NCBI GenBank assembly: GCA_018725535.1
Contig: QLUS01000108.1
Span: forward strand, 1-5,307
Direction of reading: 5' to 3'
DNA length: 5,307 bases
Source of the DNA: Bacillota bacterium
GTDB lineage: Bacteria; Bacillota; UBA994
Each line of letters begins with the position of its first letter. Position 1 is the first letter of the stretch. Positions 1 through 5,307 of this stretch are shown here, one piece after another. The translations under genes and the position numbers were made by a program. The notes beneath the pieces were generated by a model that was not told the origin of the DNA, searched no databases, and saw only the letters and a program-made list of their open reading frames with translations.

Positions 1-941
1 GACTGGTCAGAGCGGGCTGTTAGGGGGTGGGTATGGACCGGGAACATGCTAAAACGCACTAAGTGCCCTCTGCCGGACGTCGTTTACGACCGCGTTTCCA
101 GTCGTACCGCAGAAAGAGCGCCATCATTTGTGCGGGCTAAGGAGCAGCTGCTGTCTTGCCCGGTAAAGTACTACAATCGCTTCTTCTTTAACAAATGGGA
201 TGTCCATCGCATGTTGGAGAAGCACGCCGCCACAAAAGGCCATCTCCCGCCAACTGAGGAGCTCTCTAGTGTCGACGTGCTGGAGAAGAGCCTTAGACAT
301 CACAGTGTGGTTTACGTGAAACCGGCGCAGGGTAGCCACGGAGCAGGTATTTTAGGGGTGCTAGGGTAAAAACGGGCTACAGCTATCGCTTCACGCGTCT
401 TAATCTCCCGGACAGACGGGGACGCACCCGAGGCGTAACCTCCATTCTCGCCATTGCTTCGCGCTTGATGCACAAAGGGCAGTACGTCGTGCAAAGGGGG
501 CTCCACCTTGCTCGCATCGGGGGTGCGCCCTTTGACGTGCGCGTACTGCTGCAGAAAAGTGTGCGCAACAAGTGGACCATTCAGAGCATGGTAGCCCGTG
601 TAGCGGAACTAGGCAATGTAGTATCGAACGTTGCGGACGGAGGGCACATTCTGCATCCTAGGCGCGCCATAGCTCTAGCTTTTGGGGGACGCATCAATTC
701 ACGTGCCACGCTGATGCGTCTAAAGCGCATTACCAAAGCTACAGCACATGCTATTGAAAGCGAGGTGGGGTTTGAGCTAGCCGAGATGGGCGTGGACCTA
801 GGCATAGATGCGTCAGCCAAAATATGGGTGATCGAGGCCAATTCACGCCCCGGCAGAGAGACGGGTGAGGCTCGTCCGCAACGCATATCGCGTTCGGTAC
901 AGCGACTGGTAAGCTTCTTGCGCAGCCAGGGGCTGCAGTAA
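1..941 (+). pseudogene. YheC/YheD-family ATP-grasp ligase A, 5' partial, one frameshift
   Basis: Frame 1 is open from base 1 and already matches the paralogue at 2387-3508 before the first ATG (46): tryptophan-rich codons at 1-36, then PLPDVVYDRV at about 67-96. ATG 46 is therefore internal and the true start lies left of the window. Visible ATP-grasp parts are FFNKWDVHR (about 184-210), the nucleotide-binding lysine and glycine loop VKPAQGSHGAG (316-348), VVQRGLHL and FDVRVLLQK (about 487-555), and the metal-binding WVIEANSRPG (825-854; E at 834, N at 840). The reading frame changes from frame 1 to frame 3 between about 349 and 366, and frame 1 stops at TAA 367-369. Frame 3 is open from 351 to the TAA at 939-941. 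One added base gives a continuous 313-codon C-terminal portion. The family makes carboxylate-amine bonds with ATP; substrate unknown. Whether this is a true pseudogene or a base-call error is open. Gene B starts 12 bases downstream. Confidence 0.85.
350..358 (+). other. Frameshift site in ligase A (TTTTAGGGG)
   Basis: Frame 1 (GSHGAGI) must pass to frame 3 (RVKTGYSYRF) here. Adding one T to the T4 run reads GIFRGARVKTGY. This puts Arg after the GI-hydrophobic triplet, as in GIMRV of the gene D paralogue. Adding a G would read GILGGARVK and fits less well. The exact base is not determined; any single-base loss from about 349 to 366 would explain it. Confidence 0.7.
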
Positions 942-948
942 GGGGGAG
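941..948 (+). promoter_or_regulatory. Ribosome binding site of gene B
   Basis: AGGGGGAG lies five bases before ATG 954, starting on the last base of the gene A stop codon. This fixes the start of gene B and suggests it is translated from the same transcript as gene A. Confidence 0.7.
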
Positions 949-953
949 AAGGC

Positions 954-2291
954 ATGACGACCGTAATTCTCCATCCCGACCCCTCCGCTTGCCGTGCTTT
1001 AGAGAGTGAGCTGCCGGGATTAACAACCCAGCATGCACTCGAACAGCATGACTTGCCGCAAGTGCTCATTCGCTGGGGAAGCGAGGAAGACAGCGAACTT
1101 GATTCAAGGGTAAGTGTCGTGCTGAACAAAGCGGGAGCCCTGAGAAACGTCCCGCAGGCCCGCGATGTGTGGGCAAAGAGCCTAGTTCCTGTGGGATATC
1201 CTAGGGCTATGTGGTATCGGCGGTACAGGTATTACCTCTTTAATTTGCAGCCGGTTAGAGTAGTGCGCAGAGAAATCGGTCAGGGCGCAACTGTGGAAGT
1301 CTCAGTGCATGGCTCCAAAGAAGTGCGCGATGGGGCGGCTCTTGCCACCCGCGCCTTGCACGCACTGCGCCTAGACTTCGGGGTGGTGGAAGCAGGGGTA
1401 GACAGCCGAGGCCAACTCAAGATACTTGGAGTTGATCCTGCGCCCAAAGTAATTTCTCGCCTAGCTAAGGCCTGTGCAGAACAGATTAGACAGCGCGTAC
1501 GCGAAGCGGAGTTGAGGCAGACCCTGCCCATCTTTCAGAAAGCCAATCCCCACTATCTCGACAAAGTGGTTAGCGTGGGCGCTGATCCCGAGTTTATGTT
1601 GCGTGACTGCCGCACCCGCCGACTAGTTATGGCCTCGCGTTTTTTCCCTAGAGAAGGAGCAGTGGGCTGCGACGCCCGTTTCGTGCGGGGGGTTGTGTCC
1701 GGATATCCACTGGCAGAAATACGGCCTGCGCCTAGTTACTCATCACTGCAGCTAGTAGAGAATATCCGCATGGTTATGCGCAGGGCGCTGCGGTTAGCGC
1801 CGTATGCCAACATCGAGTGGCGGGCAGGCAGCATGCCCTTCGAGCAATTCCCCGTGGGAGGACACATTCACTTCAAGGGGGTACAGCTCTCTGGACAGCT
1901 GCTGCGGGCGCTAGACAACTACTTAGCAGTGCCCTTGCTCTTGATTGAAGAGCCAACCTCAGCGCGGCGACGCAGGGAGAAGTACGGATACCTCGGGGAC
2001 TTTCGCCTGAAACCCCATGGGGGCTTTGAGTATCGCACTCCCGCTAGTTGGCTAGTTTCGCCGGAAGTAAGCAGAGCAGCGCTGTGCCTAGCGAAAGTTA
2101 TTGCCAGCGAATACCATGTGCTCACGCGCGATGCTTTTCTCAGACCTGAGGCACAGCATGCGTTTGTCAGCGCCAACCGCGAATACTTCATCCCACACTT
2201 CGCGGCACTGCGGAGTGACCTAGCGGCCACTGAGACGTTTGGGCTGTATGAGCACGGCATGAAAGTTCTGGAAGAAATGATCTTGAATTAA
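954..2291 (+). CDS. Putative amidoligase, phiEco32-like COOH-NH2 ligase type 2, with degenerate ATP-grasp-like N-terminus
   Basis: Intact 445-residue protein. The C-terminal two thirds (about 205-445) show the motifs of the glutamine-synthetase/GCS2-like amidoligases of the COOH-NH2 ligase type 2 family (Pfam PF14395, from memory): GADPEF (209-214), GCDARF (238-243), EIRPAP (255-260), GGHIHF (302-307) and FEYRTPASW (358-366). By analogy with the fold, these acidic, His and Arg residues would bind metal, ATP and substrate carboxylate, joining a carboxyl to an amine. The N-terminal part (about 1-190) resembles ATP-grasp proteins: IRWGS (39-43), VLNKAGA (56-62) and LDFGVVEAG (140-148). However, the usual E-x-N metal motif is replaced by GVDPAPK (159-165), so this domain is probably not catalytic. 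No signal peptide or membrane segment is seen, so it is likely cytoplasmic. The start is supported by its ribosome binding site. The family assignment is firm; the substrate is unknown. Confidence 0.88.
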   Translation: MTTVILHPDPSACRALESELPGLTTQHALEQHDLPQVLIRWGSEEDSELDSRVSVVLNKAGALRNVPQARDVWAKSLVPVGYPRAMWYRRYRYYLFNLQPVRVVRREIGQGATVEVSVHGSKEVRDGAALATRALHALRLDFGVVEAGVDSRGQLKILGVDPAPKVISRLAKACAEQIRQRVREAELRQTLPIFQKANPHYLDKVVSVGADPEFMLRDCRTRRLVMASRFFPREGAVGCDARFVRGVVSGYPLAEIRPAPSYSSLQLVENIRMVMRRALRLAPYANIEWRAGSMPFEQFPVGGHIHFKGVQLSGQLLRALDNYLAVPLLLIEEPTSARRRREKYGYLGDFRLKPHGGFEYRTPASWLVSPEVSRAALCLAKVIASEYHVLTRDAFLRPEAQHAFVSANREYFIPHFAALRSDLAATETFGLYEHGMKVLEEMILN

Positions 2292-2375
2292 CAAACATGG
2301 GTCGAAAAGATTGACATCCACAAGACATGGGGACTCCAAATTCCGCGCGCGAGAATCTATCGCGGCTAGAAGTGA

Positions 2376-2382
2376 GAGGTGA
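2376..2382 (+). promoter_or_regulatory. Ribosome binding site deciding the start of gene C
   Basis: GAGGTGA lies four bases before ATG 2387. The longer in-frame ATG at 2327 has no such site and would only add 20 residues unlike anything at the start of the paralogues, so 2387 is preferred. Confidence 0.7.
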
Positions 2383-2386
2383 CAAA

Positions 2387-3508
2387 ATGAGCGGCAAAAT
2401 AGTGGTGGGTATTATGTCATCGCGAAAGGAAAACGCAGGGCTACCCTTTAGCGAGGGGCTTTACTTTAAGCAGCTGATTCGGGCGGCGAACAGCATTGCT
2501 GTGCGTGCTTTTGTCTTTTGTCCCTTAGATATTGATTGGCGAGCACGGTCGGTGTGGGGGTATACGCATAGCCCCGGTCTCGGTGGTTGGAGCCACCAGC
2601 GTTTCCCCTTACCCGATGTAGTGTATGATCGCCTCTTTCCGCCGCGCGGGCACATGGCCAATATTCTGTTTACCGCCGCGAGGAGGCTTAGACGGCAGAA
2701 AGGTGTGGTCTTTTTTGGCCGCGCTCTCAGGGGCAAGTGGGAGGTCTATCGTTCAGTGCGCAAGCACAGCGATCTCAGCCCTCACATACCCGACACGAGA
2801 AGGCTAAGCAGTCTTGCCGCCCTCAGGCATATGCTGGTGACACACCGCTACGTGTTTATTAAGCCGGACCTCGGGAGCCAAGGCAAAGGCGTAATGCAGG
2901 TGCGCGTCACGAATTCGGGCCTAGTGTGCCGAGGTCGCGACAGCGCTAATCGTCCGTTTGCAGCTACCGTGGATTCCGTAGCCGCAGTGCTTGGTCTCGC
3001 CAAGAGTAGAAGTCAGCGGTGCAGGCTCTTGGTACAGCAGGGGCTTCATCTGAACCACTTTAAAGGAAGTACCTTTGACATTCGCTCTGTGGTGCAAAAG
3101 GACGAGGCCGGGAAGTGGGCGATCACAGGTACAGCCGCTCGGATCGGGCAAAGGGGCAGCATTACATCCAATTTGCATGGTGGTGGAAGGGCAATGCGCA
3201 CAGAAGCCTTGCTTCGCGCTGCGTTTCCTCTGCAGTGGGAGACCATTTTGTCGAAGGCCCACAGCCTTTGCCTTAGCATACCAAGCGCACTTGACCAAGA
3301 GCTCGGGAGATTCGGAGAGCTAGGCTTGGATTTAGGGGTAGACAAGGATGGGAAGGTGTGGCTAATAGAAGCCAACAGCAAGCCCGGACGCAAGGTGTTT
3401 CTCAAGATCAAAGCAAGGGACTTAAGGCGCAGAAGCATCTTACGCCCGATGCAGTACTGTAAGTTCCTAGCAGAGGCCAAGCGAGGTGAGCAAATATGCG
3501 CGATTTAG
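2387..3508 (+). CDS. YheC/YheD-family ATP-grasp ligase C, short form
   Basis: Intact 373-residue protein and the best template for reading its broken neighbours. It opens directly with the pre-ATP-grasp domain (VVGIMSSRKE, residues 6-15; FVFCPLDIDW; PLPDVVYDRL near 75-84). The ATP-grasp fold follows: FFGRALRGKWEVYR, lysine and glycine loop FIKPDLGSQGKG (157-168, Lys159), LVQQGLHL (215-222), FDIRSVVQK (230-238), LDLGVD (314-319) and metal-binding LIEANSKPG (326-334, Glu328 and Asn330). All catalytic residues expected of an ATP-grasp amide ligase appear present. It lacks the N-terminal half-domain pair of gene D, so it is nearer the short architecture. The B. subtilis relatives YheC and YheD are spore-associated proteins of unproved chemistry. 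Its last 13 bases overlap gene D. A 95-base gap without a convincing promoter precedes it. Substrate unknown. Confidence 0.9.
   Translation: MSGKIVVGIMSSRKENAGLPFSEGLYFKQLIRAANSIAVRAFVFCPLDIDWRARSVWGYTHSPGLGGWSHQRFPLPDVVYDRLFPPRGHMANILFTAARRLRRQKGVVFFGRALRGKWEVYRSVRKHSDLSPHIPDTRRLSSLAALRHMLVTHRYVFIKPDLGSQGKGVMQVRVTNSGLVCRGRDSANRPFAATVDSVAAVLGLAKSRSQRCRLLVQQGLHLNHFKGSTFDIRSVVQKDEAGKWAITGTAARIGQRGSITSNLHGGGRAMRTEALLRAAFPLQWETILSKAHSLCLSIPSALDQELGRFGELGLDLGVDKDGKVWLIEANSKPGRKVFLKIKARDLRRRSILRPMQYCKFLAEAKRGEQICAI
3484..3489 (+). promoter_or_regulatory. Ribosome binding site deciding the start of gene D
   Basis: AGGTGA, six bases before ATG 3496 and inside the end of gene C. It selects ATG 3496 (MRDLGGRS) over GTG 3486, whose frame reads an arginine-rich peptide unlike the family until the frames merge. 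The overlap implies coupling of gene D translation to gene C. Confidence 0.7.
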
Positions 3509-3646
3509 GCGGGCGCTCCGCCGTAGTACTAGGCCCGGCAAAGGCAAAGGAAATGGGGCTCACGGAGGGCCAAGAAATAAAAGTGCGTTTTGGCAGCAGG
3601 AGAGTCAAAGGTGTTGTTTTGTCTACACGAGTGAACAGCAACGAAC

Positions 3647-3680
3647 AGAAGCCACACGGCTTTTAGGGGGTGTGGCTTCT
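3647..3680. repeat. Perfect inverted repeat, 11-base arms, 12-base loop
   Basis: AGAAGCCACAC (3647-3657) is the exact reverse complement of GTGTGGCTTCT (3670-3680). The loop GGCTTTTAGGGG holds the premature TAG of gene D and its first frameshift. It lies inside coding sequence between the two N-terminal half-domains. No T run follows on either strand, so it is not a standard intrinsic terminator. Confidence 0.75.
3661..3670 (+). other. First frameshift site in ligase D (TTTTAGGGGG)
   Basis: Frame 1 runs into TAG 3664-3666 while family-like sequence continues in frame 3. One added T gives HGFLGGVASTT and joins the half-domains without a stop. The sequence context is nearly identical to the frameshift site in ligase A at 350-358. 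Confidence 0.7.
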
Positions 3681-3980
3681 ACGACAGCGGCAGGGAGGCT
3701 CTTAGGTAAGGGCGACGAGTTGCGTCTCACGCCGCAGGCAGCGCGCCTACTTGGCCTACGCTCCGAGCAGCGGGTGGGGGCATGGCCTGAGGGGTCTAGT
3801 GCGCGCATAGGACCCTACCTAGGGATTATGACGAACAAACGCCAAGGCGCAAAGCCTGGGTTTCGTGGACTGCGCGGGAGGCGCGAGAACTATACGGCTT
3901 TAACGCGTATAGCCAAAGAAATGGGAGCTGTCGCATTTGTGTTTGCGGCTGAGGACCTAGACTTCTCGCGCAGACGTGTG

Positions 3981-3985
3981 CTGGA
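3981..3985 (+). other. Second frameshift site in ligase D (CTGGA)
   Basis: Frame 3 reads DLDFSRRRVL and frame 2 reads GYTRGRGKW. The paralogue in gene C has DIDWRARSVWGYTHSPG at the same place. Adding one G (CTGGGA) joins them as RRRVLGYTRG, so a single G appears to be missing. Confidence 0.75.
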
Positions 3986-4903
3986 TACACGCGGGGGAGA
4001 GGAAAGTGGGTGTCTAGGGAGTATCCTCTGCCGGATGTCATCTACAACCGTGTTCCCGACCGGAAGAGCGAGGTCTCGCTCCCCGTAGTCAAGGTTAAGC
4101 GGCAGATAAAGAAAATGCAGCCGGCGGTGACGCTGTTTAACCCGCAGTTTCTCAATAAATGGGAATTACATGAGCTCCTCGCCAGACAACCTGAACTAAG
4201 GGCCTACGTTCCCGAGACGCGTCTCTACCGGGGGCCCGAAGATATCACCGCCATGCTGCAAAGACACGACATGGTGTATCTCAAACCGCAAGACACTTTT
4301 GCCGGACGGGGCATAATGCGCGTTTCGCGCAAAGGCGCAAGGTACGTTTTGAGTTTCAAGCAGGGTGAGAAATACCATCACGCCTCGTACACCGACGCGG
4401 CCGCGTTACTGCGTGCCTTTGCCGTTCGGCGCACAAGCAGCCGTTACTTGGTGCAACAAGGACTTCACTTGGCCAAGTTTCGGGGAGCCATCTTCGATAT
4501 TCGCGTCCTAGTGCAGAAAAACGGCCGAGGGAGTTGGGAACTGACCGGCATAGGCGTGCGCGTAGCAGCACTGGGAGGCATCACTACCCATGTACCGAAT
4601 GGGGGGTATATCGCACCCTTAGAAACAGTGTTGACAGAAGTCTTTGGCGAGGACGCGTCACGCTCGCGCGGTCTGCGGGAGAAAATCACGGAGCTAGCGC
4701 TGAGGGTGGCAGTCGCTGTGGAGCAGGGCGTAGGAAGCGTGTTTGGCGAGATGTCTATGGACATCGGCATTACCGCCAACAAGGAGTGTTACTTCTTTGA
4801 GGCTAACGCTAAACCCATGAAGTTTGATGAGCCTACGATCAGGGCGAGGTCGCTGCGGAGGATCGGGGAGTTTAGCAGGTATCTCGCAGCCTATCATAGC
4901 GGC

Positions 4904-4909
4904 GGGGGA
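4904..4909 (+). promoter_or_regulatory. Ribosome binding site of gene E
   Basis: GGGGGA ends seven bases before GTG 4917, inside the end of gene D. It supports a GTG start for gene E and coupled translation. Confidence 0.5.
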
Positions 4910-4916
4910 AACAGCA

Positions 4917-5307
4917 GTGGCGATATTTAGGATTAGCAAGGAAAAGTGGCCGCGCTGGAAGAAGCGAATCGTGGCCTTTGTGAGGGAACATAAAGACAAA
5001 CACATCACTAGGGAAACTCGCGCCAAACTAAGGGCCCTCACCAAGCTCGACCTAGAAGAACCGGGGACGCTCGTCCTAGCTGCTACGGAAAATCGGCGCA
5101 TAGCAGGCGTCCTAGTAGGCGTAGACTACGGGAAGGAGTGCTCCTTAGCCGTAGTAAGGCGAAGCGCGAGAAGCTGCGGGTTGGGAAAGGAGCTCCTAGG
5201 GCGGGCCGTCACTGAGCTTGGCTGTTTCCACGTGGAAATAGCGTCAGACAACGTGCCGAGTCTAAAGGTGGCCTTTGGCTGCGGACTTCTCGGTTATGCC
5301 GTGTTCG
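4917..5307 (+). CDS. GNAT-family N-acetyltransferase-like protein, 3' partial
   Basis: Frame open from GTG 4917 to the window end, 130 codons and no stop, so the C-terminus is missing. A basic, charged N-terminus (about 1-50, rich in Lys, Arg and Glu) precedes a GNAT core. Strands TLVLAA and IAGVLVGVDYG (about 51-72) lead to the acyl-CoA pyrophosphate loop R-x-x-G-x-G (Arg85, Gly88, Gly90; RSCGLGKELL). The late motif is DNVPSLKVAFGCGLLGYAVF (111-130; Asn112, Ser115), a typical end of the GNAT core. The start choice rests on the ribosome binding site; GTG 4971 and GTG 4980 are later in-frame alternatives. GNAT proteins move acetyl groups from acetyl-CoA to amines, and some relatives use aminoacyl-tRNA to extend peptides. 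Its tight coupling to gene D suggests a role in the same product, either capping or adding an amino acid. Substrate unknown. Confidence 0.8.
   Translation, partial: MAIFRISKEKWPRWKKRIVAFVREHKDKHITRETRAKLRALTKLDLEEPGTLVLAATENRRIAGVLVGVDYGKECSLAVVRRSARSCGLGKELLGRAVTELGCFHVEIASDNVPSLKVAFGCGLLGYAVF

Larger units (their letters stand above)
3496..4930 (+). pseudogene. YheC/YheD-family ATP-grasp ligase D, long form, two frameshifts
   Basis: Read in three pieces: frame 1 from ATG 3496 to the TAG at 3664-3666, frame 3 from about 3660 to 3983, and frame 2 from about 3983 to the TAG at 4928-4930. One added base at each junction gives exactly 478 residues. The N-terminus shows two similar half-domains (VVLGPAKAKEMGLTEGQEIK near 10-29; LRLTPQAARLLGL in the second), as in long YheC/D proteins. 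Then come YLGIMTNK (about 108-115), PLPDVIYNRV, FLNKWELHE, YLKPQDTFAGRG (Lys264), LVQQGLHL, FDIRVLVQK and YFFEANAKP (Glu436, Asn438). The glycine loop differs from paralogues A and C (T-F-A-G-R-G for G-S-x-G-x-G). No other stops and full motif retention argue for intact function or very recent inactivation. GTG 4010 is an internal codon, not a start. Its end overlaps gene E by 14 bases. Confidence 0.85.

Noticed and set aside
350..369. Programmed ribosomal frameshift in gene A
   Set aside because: The needed shift is -1, but no in-frame X XXY YYZ heptamer precedes the TAA; the A-rich TAAAAAC overlaps the stop itself. A single-base indel is simpler.
46..369. A separate 107-residue gene starting at ATG 46
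   Set aside because: The paralogue match extends upstream of this ATG to base 1 in the same frame, and no ribosome binding site precedes it; it is the middle of gene A.
922..936. Small hairpin GCAGCC-AGG-GGCTGC before the gene A stop
   Set aside because: A six-base stem with a three-base loop, inside codons and without a following T run; too weak for a terminator call.
581..1129. Long minus-strand open frames, for example 581-1129, 3046-3480 and 4694-5101
   Set aside because: They lie opposite genes with clear family motifs, show no recognisable domains and look like products of GC-rich codon use on the coding strand.
2311..2339. Promoter in the B-C gap, TTGACA at 2311-2316
   Set aside because: The -35 hexamer is perfect, but at 16-19 bases spacing the sequence is CTCCAAA-like with no resemblance to TATAAT, and no sporulation-sigma pattern was recognised.
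2327..2386. Longer start of gene C at ATG 2327
   Set aside because: No Shine-Dalgarno precedes it and the 20 extra residues resemble nothing in the paralogues; ATG 2387 has GAGGTGA.
3661..3666. Programmed +1 frameshift at TTT TAG in gene D, in the style of prfB
   Set aside because: A +1 slip on TTTT enters frame 2, which reaches a TAA within about 15 codons. The family-like sequence continues in frame 3, which +1 does not reach, and -1 re-pairing on CTT is poor.

Overview
The window carries one strand of tightly packed genes, all on the + strand. They form a cassette of carboxylate-amine (amide-bond-forming) ligases. Three successive YheC/YheD-type ATP-grasp genes are interspersed with a glutamine-synthetase-like amidoligase of the phiEco32 type (COOH-NH2 ligase type 2), and a GNAT-family gene follows and runs off the right edge. 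YheC/YheD proteins are typical of Bacillota, where the Bacillus subtilis members are associated with the spore. Together with strong AGGTGA/GGGGGA ribosome binding sites, overlapping genes and a GC content of roughly 57% (judged by eye), this suggests a fairly GC-rich, probably Clostridia-like Bacillota chromosome. No phage, plasmid, IS, tRNA, rRNA or CRISPR signal is visible.

Layout. Positions 1-941 hold the 3' part of ATP-grasp gene A; its 5' end lies left of the window and it is broken by one frameshift near 350-366. Positions 954-2291 hold the intact 445-residue amidoligase gene B. After a 95-base gap, 2387-3508 hold the intact short ATP-grasp gene C (373 residues). Positions 3496-4930 hold the long-form ATP-grasp gene D, with its own N-terminal domain and two frameshifts near 3661 and 3983. 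Positions 4917-5307 hold the GNAT gene E, cut by the window end. B follows A by 12 bases, D overlaps the end of C by 13 bases and E overlaps the end of D by 14 bases, so A-B and C-D-E look translationally coupled and the whole is probably one operon. No convincing internal promoter or terminator was found.

The three frameshifts all act in the same direction, each being repaired by one extra base. Two lie in near-identical contexts, TTTTAGGGG, where an added T restores a family-like protein. With both repairs gene D becomes an exact multiple of three (478 residues) with all its motifs. Either these are sequencing or assembly deletions and A and D are intact, or A and D are recent pseudogenes; the sequence alone cannot decide.

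How the genes may work together (inference): several ATP-dependent ligases of two unrelated folds plus an acyl- or aminoacyl-transferase-like protein would suit stepwise assembly, or attachment to a surface or spore protein, of a small peptide or polyamide. Gene B adds a twist: its N-terminal third looks like an ATP-grasp domain that has lost its metal-binding acidic/Asn pair.
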